The notes beneath the pieces were generated by a model. It was given only the letters and a program-made list of their open reading frames with translations, ran no database searches and had not been told where the DNA came from. The translations under genes and the position numbers were made by a program. DNA of 64,000 nucleotides, from NCBI RefSeq assembly GCF_028682475.1, contig NZ_JANHLE010000023.1:1-64000 (forward strand), written 5' to 3'. The DNA comes from Pseudomonas putida. GTDB lineage: Bacteria > Pseudomonadota > Gammaproteobacteria > Pseudomonadales > Pseudomonadaceae. This document shows, piece by piece, positions 28,307 through 37,023 of the stretch; position 1 is the first letter of the stretch, and each line of letters opens with the position of its first letter.

Positions 28307-28785
28307 GTACGGGAAGAATCCAGTTCGCCGAACAGAGCGGCACCTTCGTTCTGAAGTTTGTCGGCGAAGTGCGTCTGACCTTGTGTTCGGCGCTGGATGC
28401 GACTATTGAAAAGATCTTTACGGCGCTGAATTTCTCGGCGATCGTCATCGATCTGACTGAAACCGAAAGCATCGACAGTACCACCTTGGGCTTGCTGGCC
28501 AAGCTCTCGATCCTGTCGCGCCAGAAGGTTGGGCTGTTGCCGACAGTGGTGACCACCAACCCGGACATCTCGCGGTTGTTGCAATCGATGGGCTTCGACC
28601 AGGTGTTCAACATCGTTGACCGGCCGATTCCATGTCCCGAGTGCCTGACCGATCTGCCTTCCCAGGACCAGAACGAAGACGTGGTGCGCTCGAAGGTGCT
28701 GGAGGCGCACAAGATCCTCATGGGCCTGAACGATTCCAATCGCGAAGCCTTCCACGACCTGGTCAACGCCCTCGAGCGTACCTGA
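28303..28785 (+). CDS. rssC: STAS-domain anti-sigma-factor antagonist (RssC-like)
   Basis: This 160-residue protein has an N-terminal STAS domain with the phosphorylatable serine region TETESIDSTTLGLLA (Ser56 or Ser59) and a C-terminal extension containing CPECL and a helical tail. It overlaps rssB by 4 bases. In pseudomonads the pair is thought to form a partner-switch that controls RpoS. The kinase of the switch is not in this window. The symbol follows the rssB-rssC naming and is less certain than the domain call. Confidence 0.83.
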   Translation: MSTGRIQFAEQSGTFVLKFVGEVRLTLCSALDATIEKIFTALNFSAIVIDLTETESIDSTTLGLLAKLSILSRQKVGLLPTVVTTNPDISRLLQSMGFDQVFNIVDRPIPCPECLTDLPSQDQNEDVVRSKVLEAHKILMGLNDSNREAFHDLVNALERT

Positions 28786-28794
28786 TCCGGCCCT

Positions 28795-28814
28795 CAGGCG
28801 CCTTGCGGCGCCTG
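28795..28814. terminator. hairpin between convergent genes
   Basis: CAGGCGCC (28795-28802) and GGCGCCTG (28807-28814) pair around TTGC, between rssC and the PhoD-like gene. There is no T-tract, so termination may be Rho-assisted. Confidence 0.6.
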
Positions 28815-28824
28815 CACTGACTGA

Positions 28825-30729
28825 CTAATCCGTTGACCTGGGTGGAAACTCGGTCGGTGCCGCGCCGTTGGCGTTGAGCTGGAAAATTCGCTGGGGTTGC
28901 CCCTGCTCATTGAAAAACACCTGGCCCAGGCCTGCGCTGTTCCACAGTCGCTCGCCGGCCTTGCTGTGGCTCGGCGTGCGAGGAATCACCTCCATCTGGC
29001 GGCGCTTGGTGAACCAGTTGAGTGGTGAGCGGGGTGAATACAGCCAACGGTTAAGGCGGTCAAAGGTATCCAGCAGGCGCTGCGGGAATTCGTTCTTGAT
29101 ACCGCTGCTGGTGATCTGCCACAGGTGCGGACTGCGCTGGCGATGACGGATCAGTACCTCGTAGACGAACGAATAGTGCACGTCGCCGGAGAGAACCACG
29201 TAATGCCCTGGCGTACGCGAGTGCCGGAAGATGTTGAGGATCACCTGCGCCGCACCACGATGGGCCATCCAGTTTTCAGCATCGACCAGCAGGGGGTAGC
29301 CCAGCCAGCTGAACACCCGTTGCACGCTCTCGATCAGCTTGACGCCGAATATCGGTGCGGGTGACACGACGATTGCCGAGGGGTGATCAAGCAGGGCCTG
29401 TTGCAGCTCGCTCAAAGCCTCCCAGTCGAGCAGGCCGGAAGGCTTGTTGAAGTTGCTTTCGCTGCGCCAGCGACGCGTACGGGTGTCGAGCACCAGCAGC
29501 GGTGGGTTGCTCGGTAGTGTGAACTGCCAGCCCTGAAAGCGCAGCAGTTCATCGATCAGCTCATCCTGCAATGAGGGATTCAGGCTCTGGTCGGCCAGGG
29601 CACTATGGCTCAGTGCCTGGCATTTTTGCACCAGCTCGCGGCAGCTATCGGGATCATTGCCCCAACCCTGGCACAGCAGGTAGGCAAGTAAAGCGTTGCC
29701 AATGATGCGCCTGGAAAAGGGGTGGCCGTAGGCGGTTTCTTCCCACTGCGCTGACAGGTTCCAGTCGTCGGTAATGTCGTGATCATCGAAGATCATCAGG
29801 CTGGGTACATGGGCCAGCACCCGGGCGACGCCACCCAGGCCGGCGACAAAGCCGCAGATCAGCTGTTGTTCCTGCTGGTAGCGGTCCTGGCGCTGAAGGG
29901 TAAGCCCAGGTGGCATTTGCGGGTCGATCAGCGACCAAGGCACAGGCGACCAGACCAGCAGGTACATGGCCATGACCTCGGCGAAGGTCACCAGGTGATT
30001 GTCGGCATTGCTGCTGGTGAAGATCGGCTTGCGCGCGCCACCGAAGAAGCGCTCTCGCAAGGTTTCGTTGCTTTCCAGCGCCGGTAGCAGGTCGGCCCGG
30101 TGATAGTAGCTGGCAGGGTGTCGATAGAGCGCGGTGCCGTTATCGACCACCGCACCCTGCAACGCCTCGTCGAACAATCCCAGGCGTTCAATCAGCGCAT
30201 GTATTGCGCGCAGCATCGGCCCGGCGACATCGTCGGCGTAGACCTGATCGCCGCTCATCATCAGCAGCGCGGGGCGCGACTTGGGGTCGGTGCATTCCAT
30301 CAGCAGGCGATCAGCGCAGAGCAGGCCGTCGGCGGCCGGATGATGCGGCTTGCGGCAGGAGCCGTGAAGCAGCTGTTCAAGGCGCGAATGCAGGACAAAG
30401 CTGGGCTGCCGGGCGCCGTCATAGAGCAGGTGTGGGGCCCATTGGGCGATGCCTTGAGCATCGCTGCTGGTTTGCAGGGTCAAGTCATAGTCGATCTGCA
30501 CATCACAGGGCAGCGGGCTGTCGAGGCGGATGTCGATCAGGTGCACGAACGCCTGGCGGCCGATGGCGATGACCTGGCAATCGAGGTCGGGGGTGATGCC
30601 CGGGCAGTTCAGTGACAGGGTCGGGTGCAGCACGTGTGAGCCGACCAGCCAGAATACCATTCGCGTAGGTTCCAGGCGGCGCAGCAAGGGGCCGGCCAAT
30701 ACTGCGGGCAATACGCAAGGTTCAGGCAT
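28825..30729 (-). CDS. PhoD-like metallophosphatase
   Basis: This protein of about 634 residues belongs to the PhoD/alkaline phosphatase D-like metallophosphoesterases. Metal motifs are visible: MMSGDQVYADD, IFDDHDITDDWNL and LSGDVHYSF. There is no signal peptide, unlike typical secreted PhoD, so it is probably cytoplasmic. The start is uncertain: ATG 30729 and ATG 30735 are both possible, and no strong ribosome-binding site is seen. It corresponds to the PA2795-type conserved protein beside tal. The natural substrate is unknown. Confidence 0.82.
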   Translation of the reverse strand: MPEPCVLPAVLAGPLLRRLEPTRMVFWLVGSHVLHPTLSLNCPGITPDLDCQVIAIGRQAFVHLIDIRLDSPLPCDVQIDYDLTLQTSSDAQGIAQWAPHLLYDGARQPSFVLHSRLEQLLHGSCRKPHHPAADGLLCADRLLMECTDPKSRPALLMMSGDQVYADDVAGPMLRAIHALIERLGLFDEALQGAVVDNGTALYRHPASYYHRADLLPALESNETLRERFFGGARKPIFTSSNADNHLVTFAEVMAMYLLVWSPVPWSLIDPQMPPGLTLQRQDRYQQEQQLICGFVAGLGGVARVLAHVPSLMIFDDHDITDDWNLSAQWEETAYGHPFSRRIIGNALLAYLLCQGWGNDPDSCRELVQKCQALSHSALADQSLNPSLQDELIDELLRFQGWQFTLPSNPPLLVLDTRTRRWRSESNFNKPSGLLDWEALSELQQALLDHPSAIVVSPAPIFGVKLIESVQRVFSWLGYPLLVDAENWMAHRGAAQVILNIFRHSRTPGHYVVLSGDVHYSFVYEVLIRHRQRSPHLWQITSSGIKNEFPQRLLDTFDRLNRWLYSPRSPLNWFTKRRQMEVIPRTPSHSKAGERLWNSAGLGQVFFNEQGQPQRIFQLNANGAAPTEFPPRSTD

Positions 30730-30758
30730 CAACATCTCGGATAACACAGTCGAAAGCG

Positions 30759-30819
30759 TCGCGGGTCAAGCCCGCTCCCACATACAAATACTCAATGTGG
30801 GAGCGGGCTTGACCCGCGA
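30759..30819. repeat. paired REP inverted repeat
   Basis: The 25-bp arm TCGCGGGTCAAGCCCGCTCC plus CACAT (30759-30783) is perfectly mirrored at 30795-30819. It lies in the 161-bp region between the tal stop and the PhoD-like start. Confidence 0.9.
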
Positions 30820-30890
30820 TGAGGCCTCGAGGCCGCAAAAAAACAAGGATACTCAGTATTTCCCGCTTCAGTAGCAAATGCGGTTTTGTA

Positions 30891-31817
30891 TCAAACCTTT
30901 GCTGCGAGCAACGCCTCAAGCTTCTCCTGATCTCGAGCGAATTGGCGAATGCCCTCGGCCAGTTTCTCGGTGGCCATGGCATCTTCGTTCGACGCCCAGC
31001 GGAACTGTGCTTCGTTCAGGTGTTGACGGGCTTCACCGTTTTTGCCCGGTGTGAGGATGCGTGGCAGCTTGCCCTGGTCATCGCTCAGCTGCTGTAGCAA
31101 CTCGGGGCTGATGGTCAGGCGGTCGCAGCCCGCCAGTTGTTCGATCTGACCGATATTACGGAAGCTTGCCCCCATGACCACGGTCTTGTAGTCATTGGTC
31201 TTGTAGTAATCGTAAATGCGCGTAACCGATTGCACGCCCGGGTCTTCAGCACCGACGTATTCCTTGCCGGTGGATTTCTTGTACCAGTCGTAGATCCGGC
31301 CCACGAACGGCGAAATCAGGAATACCCCCGCGTCGGCACAGGCCTGTGCCTGGGCAAAGGAGAACAGCAGGGTCAGGTTGGTCTGGATGCCTTCTTTCTC
31401 CAGCACTTCGGCAGCGCGGATGCCTTCCCAGGTCGAGGCCAGTTTGATCAGCACGCGGTCGCGACCGATATCGGCCTTATCGTATAGCTCGATCAGTTGC
31501 CGGGCCTTGGCCAGCAGCGCGGGTTGATCAAAAGACAGACGCGCATCGACTTCGGTGGAGATACGCCCCGGAATCACCTTGAGAATGCCGGCACCCACTG
31601 CCACGGCAAATGAGTCACAGGCCAGGCCGATATCGCCTTTGCTGCGTTCGACCGATTGCTTGAGCAACTCGGCATAACCGGGCATGGCTGCGGCTTTGAG
31701 CAGCAGGGACGGGTTGGTGGTGGCATCGACCGGTTTCAGGCGGCTGATGGCATCGATATCACCGGTGTCGGCAACTACAGTGGTGTACTGCTTGAGTTGT
31801 TCCAGCTTGGAGGTCAT
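30891..31817 (-). CDS. tal: transaldolase
   Basis: This 308-residue transaldolase of the pentose phosphate pathway transfers a dihydroxyacetone unit between sugar phosphates through a Schiff-base lysine. Visible family motifs are VDATTNPSLLLKAA near the N-terminus, RVLIKLASTWEGIRAAE carrying the Schiff-base Lys, and MGASFRNIGQIEQLAGCDRLTISPELL. I start at ATG 31817 (MTSKLEQLKQYTTVVADTGD), which has GGAGGT just before it on the coding strand context. It follows dusA on the same strand. Confidence 0.96.
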   Translation of the reverse strand: MTSKLEQLKQYTTVVADTGDIDAISRLKPVDATTNPSLLLKAAAMPGYAELLKQSVERSKGDIGLACDSFAVAVGAGILKVIPGRISTEVDARLSFDQPALLAKARQLIELYDKADIGRDRVLIKLASTWEGIRAAEVLEKEGIQTNLTLLFSFAQAQACADAGVFLISPFVGRIYDWYKKSTGKEYVGAEDPGVQSVTRIYDYYKTNDYKTVVMGASFRNIGQIEQLAGCDRLTISPELLQQLSDDQGKLPRILTPGKNGEARQHLNEAQFRWASNEDAMATEKLAEGIRQFARDQEKLEALLAAKV

Positions 31818-31941
31818 GGGCGTGCTCTGTCCTGTGCGATGGATCGACATTACCCGAGCGCCGCCAGCCGCTCAAGGGCTGGCTGGCAAGCGAGGCGAAG
31901 GGATAAGCCTTCGAGTCTCCAGGTGCGTACAGGTTCCGGAG

Positions 31942-32952
31942 CTAGCGCCCCTGCAACAGCTCGCCGGCCTGATCGAGCAGCGCCAGTGGGTCCTGGCTCT
32001 TGTGGATGTCTACCGAGAGCAACTGACGGAATTTGCGCGCCCCAGGGAAGCCCTGGCCGAGGCCGAGGATGTGACGGGTGATATGGTGCATGGCACCACC
32101 GGTTGCCAGGTGGGCGGCGATGTAAGGGCGCAGTTTGGCCAGTGCTTCACTGCGACTGATCACGGGTGCCTGGCTGCCGAACAGCTGCTGGTCGACCTCG
32201 GCCAGTACATAGGGGTTGTGGTACGCCTCGCGTCCGAGCATCACACCGTCAAACGTCTGCAGGTGTTCCTGGCACTCGGCCAGGGTCTTGATGCCACCGT
32301 TGAGAATGATCTCCAGCTCAGGGAAGTCCGCCTTCAACTGCGCTGCTACGTCGTAACGCAGGGGTGGAATTTCGCGGTTCTCCTTCGGTGACAAACCTTC
32401 AAGGATTGCAATGCGTGCGTGCACGGTAAAACTGCGGCAGCCGGCATCACGCACCTGGCCGACGAAATCGCACAGCTCGGCGTAACTGTCGCGGCCATTG
32501 ATACCGATACGGTGCTTGACCGTCACCGGAATCTGCACCGTATCCTGCATCGCTTTGACACAATCGCCGACCAGTGCCGGATGGCCCATCAGGCAGGCGC
32601 CGATCATGTTGTTCTGCACCCGGTCGCTCGGGCAGCCAACGTTGAGATTGACCTCATCGTAGCCGGCGTCCTGGGCCAGCTTGGCGCAAGCGGCGAGATC
32701 TGCCGGCACACTGCCGCCCAGTTGCAAGGCAAGCGGATGCTCGGCTTCGTCATGACGCAGGAAGCGCTCGGCGTCGCCATGCAGGAGGGCGCCGGTGGTG
32801 ACCATTTCGGTGTAGAGCAGGGCGTTGCTGGATAGTAGGCGTAGGAAGAATCGGCAATGGCGATCAGTCCAATCCATCATCGGCGCAACAGAAAACCTCC
32901 TAACTACCGGATTCTTTGGGTTTACCAGGTTTTCTGCGTGTGTCGTCTGCAT
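31942..32952 (-). CDS. dusA: tRNA-dihydrouridine(20/20a) synthase DusA
   Basis: This 336-residue FMN enzyme reduces uridine 20/20a in the tRNA D-loop. Motifs: FSVAPMMDWTDRHCR, EMVTTGALLHGD, LNVGCPSDRVQNNMIGACLM with the catalytic Cys, VKHRIG, FTVHARIAILEGLSPKENRE and NGGIKTLAECQ. The TTGALLHGD and SPKENRE segments identify DusA rather than DusB/DusC. dusA genes are sometimes integration sites for phages; here the 5' side borders the low-GC region with the glycosyltransferase. Confidence 0.95.
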   Translation of the reverse strand: MQTTHAENLVNPKNPVVRRFSVAPMMDWTDRHCRFFLRLLSSNALLYTEMVTTGALLHGDAERFLRHDEAEHPLALQLGGSVPADLAACAKLAQDAGYDEVNLNVGCPSDRVQNNMIGACLMGHPALVGDCVKAMQDTVQIPVTVKHRIGINGRDSYAELCDFVGQVRDAGCRSFTVHARIAILEGLSPKENREIPPLRYDVAAQLKADFPELEIILNGGIKTLAECQEHLQTFDGVMLGREAYHNPYVLAEVDQQLFGSQAPVISRSEALAKLRPYIAAHLATGGAMHHITRHILGLGQGFPGARKFRQLLSVDIHKSQDPLALLDQAGELLQGR

Positions 32953-33401
32953 CTAAACTCTTCTCATTTGCTACTGTTTGCCACCGTGTTTGCATTTTTC
33001 GAAGGCGGCGTATGCCGAACACATTCGCATCGTGCAAAAGGGCGTCACAGTTTATCAGGAAAGCCAGGCGTTCGACCGTCAGACAAGGGCCATGGTAGTT
33101 TTGTGCCTGGGGCAATCCGCTCTCGTGTGCGCTTCAGCGACAAGGGAGGCGATCAAGGACGTCCAATATGCCATGCCTCTGATCGCGAACAGCACGTGCC
33201 ACGCAAGCCTGTATCGTTTGAGGCTGCCTTCATCTAGACTGGAGGTTCTATGCGGAGATTACCGATGCAACTAATGATAAGATAAGTAGCATTACACCTG
33301 CACCTTCGGCTATTAATCGAGGCTTGTGAGCTTGAGCGCGACATTCGCAAATGTAAGCTGAAAAATACTAATGCAGCACGGATTGAATTTAGGGTTTTTT
33401 T
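32953..33401. other. low-GC intergenic region upstream of glycosyltransferase
   Basis: A 449-bp stretch of lower GC than its neighbours between dusA and the glycosyltransferase. Apart from one weak reading frame (listed separately) I see no RNA gene, terminator or repeat. The promoter for the glycosyltransferase gene is expected near its 3' end, which is very A/T-rich (e.g. AAAAATACTAATGC). Confidence 0.55.
32978..33274 (+). pseudogene. possible remnant of a secreted-protein gene
   Basis: This weak 98-residue frame reads AAYAEHIRIVQKGVTVYQES after a hydrophobic, Cys-rich stretch (LLICYCLPPCLHF). It looks like a signal peptide junction (KAAYA before EHIRI) but has only a TTG start and no ribosome-binding site, and the hydrophobic part reads better in another frame. 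Codon choice is Pseudomonas-like for about 60 codons and then loses character. I interpret it as a decayed or frameshifted gene, but it may be non-coding. Confidence 0.25.
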
Positions 33402-34292
33402 ATGTCTGCTCAACGTCACGATGTTTCTGACACACCGTTGGTGACAGTCATCATCGCTTCTTATAATCACGCGCGTTATATAGAAAAAAGCGTAAGTAGT
33501 GTCATCAACCAAACTTATTCCAACATCGAGTTGCTGGTTATCGACGATGGTTCGACGGATGAGAGCCCGGCGATTTTGAAGCAGCTCCAGGAAAAGCATG
33601 GTTTCGATTTACGCTTTCAGGCCAACAAGGGCCTGGCGGCTACGCTTAATGATGCGATTGGGCGTGCAAGGGGCGAGTTAATTGTCCCGTTCGGCTCCGA
33701 CGACATCATGGTTGCCCATCGTATCGCCACGCAAGTGGAGTACATGAAGGGTAAACCTGAAGTGGGTATTTGTTCGGCCAATATCGAAACCATTGACCAG
33801 GATGGTCGGGTTATGGGCCCGCGTGAGCAGCGTAAGCGAAATCTGCCCTTTCGCCGTCTGGATTTTGACGATCTTTTTCTAGACCGCAAGCCCGGGCCAA
33901 TGGCTGCGACATTGATGCTGCGACGCGAAGCCCTGGATAAAGTCGGTGGCTTTAATGCGAATATTCGGCTGGAGGACGTCTATATCGAGTTGGCGATTGC
34001 GCGTGCCGGTTACTTTATCGACGTGCTTGGCGAGGTGCTGGCGCAATACCGTGATCACCCCACAAACACCTTCAAGAACGGCCGGTTCATGGTGGACAAC
34101 GTACTGAAAACGTACGAGGTGTTCCGTGATCACCCGCAATACGAGAAGGTGTGCATGAACTTCCGCAACTCCATGGTGCTCAAGTACGCCAACCGTGACA
34201 AGGCGTTGACTCGGGAAATCCTGGCGGAAATCCCGGTCAAGTACTGGAACAAGAAAACCTTGCGCGGTATCTGGAGGCTGATCAGCTCTTGA
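33402..34292 (+). CDS. family 2 glycosyltransferase
   Basis: This 296-residue GT-A-fold enzyme has the N-terminal VTVIIASYNHARYIEKSVSS and IELLVIDDGSTDESPAI, then GSDDIM (DxD-type metal site near residue 105) and a C-terminal ED-type acceptor motif (RLEDVYIELAIARAGY). It should transfer a sugar from a nucleotide donor, probably to a surface polysaccharide or LPS core. The ATG has AGGG upstream. It converges with the O-antigen-ligase-like gene, whose end it overlaps by 11 bases. Lower GC around it suggests acquisition. The sugar and acceptor are not predictable. Confidence 0.88.
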   Translation: MSAQRHDVSDTPLVTVIIASYNHARYIEKSVSSVINQTYSNIELLVIDDGSTDESPAILKQLQEKHGFDLRFQANKGLAATLNDAIGRARGELIVPFGSDDIMVAHRIATQVEYMKGKPEVGICSANIETIDQDGRVMGPREQRKRNLPFRRLDFDDLFLDRKPGPMAATLMLRREALDKVGGFNANIRLEDVYIELAIARAGYFIDVLGEVLAQYRDHPTNTFKNGRFMVDNVLKTYEVFRDHPQYEKVCMNFRNSMVLKYANRDKALTREILAEIPVKYWNKKTLRGIWRLISS

Positions 34293-35484
34293 CTGCTCGG
34301 CTACGCGTCCAGTAGATCAGCGATTGGCCGTAGATCAGGGCCAGTGGTATCCAGATCAGGAACCAATGCTCTTTGGGGCGTGACATGAAGGCACTGCCTT
34401 CGGTCAGGCCCGCAGCAAAGCCGAAGATAAGCCAGGTCGCCGCGAGTGTGACAGCAGCTTGCTTGCGGTAGACCCAGCTGAAGTACATCGCAAGGCCATA
34501 CAGCGTCATCCACAACACCAACCCCAGGATGCCGCCCGCGTACAACACGCCCAATTCAATGTTGTGTGGATCGGCGAGTGTTCTGCCCATGCCCGGAATG
34601 ATCACCGTCATGGGGGAGTCGTAGCCATGGCCCAGCCATGGATATTCACTGATCTGGCGCAACGACTCCATCCAGATGGCGGGACGGTAAGACACCCCGC
34701 GTTGGGTGATGGCTTCGGGATGAATCAGCGCAAGACTGATAATGCCAAGCGCTACCACCCCTATGGCAATCAGGCTGCGCCGCCGGTCGCCGACGATCAT
34801 CAGCCACCCCAGGGCCGCCGCCAATCCCACCAATGGCGTACGTGAGCCGGTTGCGATGATCGCTACGCCGAGGAGCGCCAGGCAGATAATCGGCAGCGGG
34901 CTCAACGCGCTACGGGCCTGGAACCATGATCCCAGCCAGAAAGCGGCGAAAGCACCGAATACATGGGCGGTGAGCAAGGGGTTGTAGAGCGCGCCGTAAC
35001 CGGTCAAACGGTTATCAGGTTCGGGCAGTTTGAAGAACATGAAGTAGATCAGCGACAGGCCTGCCGCCAATGCGGCGAAGATGGCCGCCAGACGCGTGCA
35101 CTGTTCCAGTTGCGCAGGGGTGCGCAGGGCGATGATGCCCGCAGATAACAGCAGCATTGCGATGTATAGCGGTCGTTTGACCAAACTGCCTGCTGAGTTT
35201 TCCGTGTCAGACCAGACAATGCTCAGGAGGGTGTATGCACTGAAGGCCAGGAAGGCCAGAAACAGTGGGTTGCTGGTCAGGGGTTTGAGTAATCGCGGCT
35301 GCAGGATCAAAGCCAGGAGGGTGGGGACGGCCAGGAAAATGTAAAAGAGCTTGTGGTACATCGCTCGTTCGCCAGCCCAGAACATCCCTGTGAGGATGAC
35401 CAGCCAGCCTATCGGCAACAGGTAGCTATTGATCATGTTCCCCAGGCGTTGGGCCTTGGTCTCTATCGGTACATCAATTGACAT
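34282..35484 (-). CDS. O-antigen ligase / polymerase family membrane protein
   Basis: This 400-residue protein has about 10-12 hydrophobic segments and one longer periplasmic loop (about residues 260-320) containing the Wzy_C-type signature PWLGHGYDSP... and the following LADPHNIELGVLYAGG, including the conserved His-Asn (HN) pair of O-antigen ligases. WaaL-type proteins join polysaccharide to lipid A-core; related ones polymerise polysaccharide. Its partner is likely the convergent GT2 gene. No other O-antigen genes are nearby, so it may act on LPS core or a short surface glycan. Confidence 0.82.
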   Translation of the reverse strand: MSIDVPIETKAQRLGNMINSYLLPIGWLVILTGMFWAGERAMYHKLFYIFLAVPTLLALILQPRLLKPLTSNPLFLAFLAFSAYTLLSIVWSDTENSAGSLVKRPLYIAMLLLSAGIIALRTPAQLEQCTRLAAIFAALAAGLSLIYFMFFKLPEPDNRLTGYGALYNPLLTAHVFGAFAAFWLGSWFQARSALSPLPIICLALLGVAIIATGSRTPLVGLAAALGWLMIVGDRRRSLIAIGVVALGIISLALIHPEAITQRGVSYRPAIWMESLRQISEYPWLGHGYDSPMTVIIPGMGRTLADPHNIELGVLYAGGILGLVLWMTLYGLAMYFSWVYRKQAAVTLAATWLIFGFAAGLTEGSAFMSRPKEHWFLIWIPLALIYGQSLIYWTRSRAVKS

Positions 35485-35671
35485 CTCGCGTGCTCATCCT
35501 AATCAATGCCATATTTATATGCCCTGTGCGGTATTAATGCTGAAACCCTTTAGCCCCTCGAAAGATTGCCTCCTTGCTGAATAAGGGCTGCACAGCAGCC
35601 CGTGGCCACAGTTCAAACGGCTGAAGAATTAGGGACAAGGGCTGGCAGGAAAATAGCATCAATCCATCGCT

Positions 35672-35693
35672 GCTGCCACGCTGGCGTGGCAGC
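35672..35693. terminator. hairpin downstream of TSUP gene
   Basis: GCTGCCACG (35672-35680) and CGTGGCAGC (35685-35693) form a perfect 9-bp stem about 35 bases beyond the stop of the minus-strand TSUP gene. It lacks a T-tract. Confidence 0.45.
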
Positions 35694-35726
35694 GGGCCTA
35701 CAGCGTTGGCGGTTGGCTGCGAGGCT

Positions 35727-36512
35727 TCAGAACGCCAATTTATAACCGATCATCAGCAGCATGCCAGCCAGGCACGGGCGCAGGACGCTGTCGGAAATGC
35801 GTCCGGTCAGGTGGCTGCCCAGATAGATGCCTGGCAGCGAACCCAGCAGCAGGTAACCCAGCAGTGACCAGTCCATGTTGCCCATGCTGGCGTGGCCCAG
35901 GCCGGCGACTAGAGTCAGGGGCACCGCGTGGGCGATCTCGGTGCCGACCAGGCGGCGGGTGACCAGGTAGGGGTAGAGCAGGAACAGCGCCACCGTACCC
36001 AGGGCGCCAGCCCCGATGGAGGTCAGCGAGACCATGACGCCGAGGATGACGCCGGTGACCACGGTCAGCAGGTTGAGGCTGGTGCCGCTCAGGTGATAGC
36101 GGTCGCCCGCGTGTTTGCTGGCGAATGCTTGCAGTTTGCTTTTGAACAGAATGGCCAGGGCAGTGAGTACCAGCACTACGGCCAGGCCTTGCTTGATCAC
36201 CGCGTTAGCGGCCTGGGTGTCTGCATTCAGGGTACTGAGGAACCACAGGGTTGCCGCGGCGGCAGGGACGCTGCCCAGGGTCAACCAGCCGGTGATTTTC
36301 CAGTCGATGTTTTTGTTTTTGCTGTGGACCCAGACGCCGCTGGCCTTGGTAATGGCGGCGTACAACAGATCGGTGCCCACTGCGGTGGCCGGGCTGATGC
36401 CGAACCAGAGCAGGATCGGGGTCATCAATGAACCGCCGCCGACGCCGGTCATGCCGACGATGAAACCTACGATGAGGCCTGCAATGGTGAAGCCGAATGA
36501 ACCTACATCCAT
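35727..36512 (-). CDS. TSUP-family (TauE/SafE) membrane transporter
   Basis: This 261-residue integral membrane protein has about eight hydrophobic helices and the two TauE/SafE half-repeats (GLIVGFIVGMTGVGGGSLMTPIL and VILGVMVSLTSIGAGALGTVALF). TSUP proteins export or import sulfite, sulfonates or other organic anions. The substrate cannot be told. It appears monocistronic: the next gene on the same strand (DUF3077) ends about 170 bp upstream. Confidence 0.9.
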   Translation of the reverse strand: MDVGSFGFTIAGLIVGFIVGMTGVGGGSLMTPILLWFGISPATAVGTDLLYAAITKASGVWVHSKNKNIDWKITGWLTLGSVPAAAATLWFLSTLNADTQAANAVIKQGLAVVLVLTALAILFKSKLQAFASKHAGDRYHLSGTSLNLLTVVTGVILGVMVSLTSIGAGALGTVALFLLYPYLVTRRLVGTEIAHAVPLTLVAGLGHASMGNMDWSLLGYLLLGSLPGIYLGSHLTGRISDSVLRPCLAGMLLMIGYKLAF

Positions 36513-36609
36513 AATTTACCTGAACGCTCAACGTGCCCGTGATCGGATGGCAGCCAGCATAAAGGTTTTTTTATAGCGAAATAGACTAGTTCGTTATTAG
36601 GTTATAACT

Positions 36610-36656
36610 GGAGCCTCGAGGGCAAGCCCGATGGGCGCGAGCCTGCCCCGCGATGT
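36610..36656. repeat. degenerate REP element
   Basis: GGCAAGCCCGATGGGCGCGAG followed by CCTGCCCCGCGATG resembles the left and right ends of the REP pair at 21,225-21,282 but lacks the CTCCCAC core. It lies between the DUF3077 gene end and the TSUP start. Confidence 0.5.
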
Positions 36657-36679
36657 TTCGCTGAGTTATCTGGATGGAT

Positions 36680-37015
36680 TCACGCTTGTGGCGTTGCGCG
36701 TTCTGCACATTGTTTGGCGTCCAGTTGCCGTTCCTCCATCCCGTCGAGCAATGCGTCAATCAGTGCCTTGGCCATTTCGACCGAGTGCTGGGTGGACCAG
36801 GCAAAACCGCGGCCCGGCTCTTTGGTGTATTGCACGGCCTGGGGGATAGTTGAGCTGGCGCATTTGAGGTAGAGCGAGGCATGTACTAGGGCGTCTTCAG
36901 CGCTAACACCGGCACGGACGCTGAACAGGGGAGGATGCTCCGGGCAGCTGTCGACGCTGGTTTCGACAGTCTCGCCGAGGCGCATGTACGGTGGGTCGGG
37001 GACTAGTTTTTTCAT
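36680..37015 (-). CDS. DUF3077 family protein
   Basis: This 111-residue Pseudomonas-specific protein has the DUF3077 core FSVRAGVSAEDALVHASLYL followed by KCA and a Glu/Ala-rich helical tail. No function is assigned to the family; it is frequently encoded in several scattered copies per genome. The ATG at 37013-37015 is used; its Shine-Dalgarno GGAG (37023-37026, read on the minus strand) lies inside a 10-base segment complementary to an antisense module upstream (see 37,024-37,210), so its translation is probably controlled by RNA pairing. Confidence 0.82.
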   Translation of the reverse strand: MKKLVPDPPYMRLGETVETSVDSCPEHPPLFSVRAGVSAEDALVHASLYLKCASSTIPQAVQYTKEPGRGFAWSTQHSVEMAKALIDALLDGMEERQLDAKQCAERATPQA

Positions 37016-37023
37016 GGACAACT

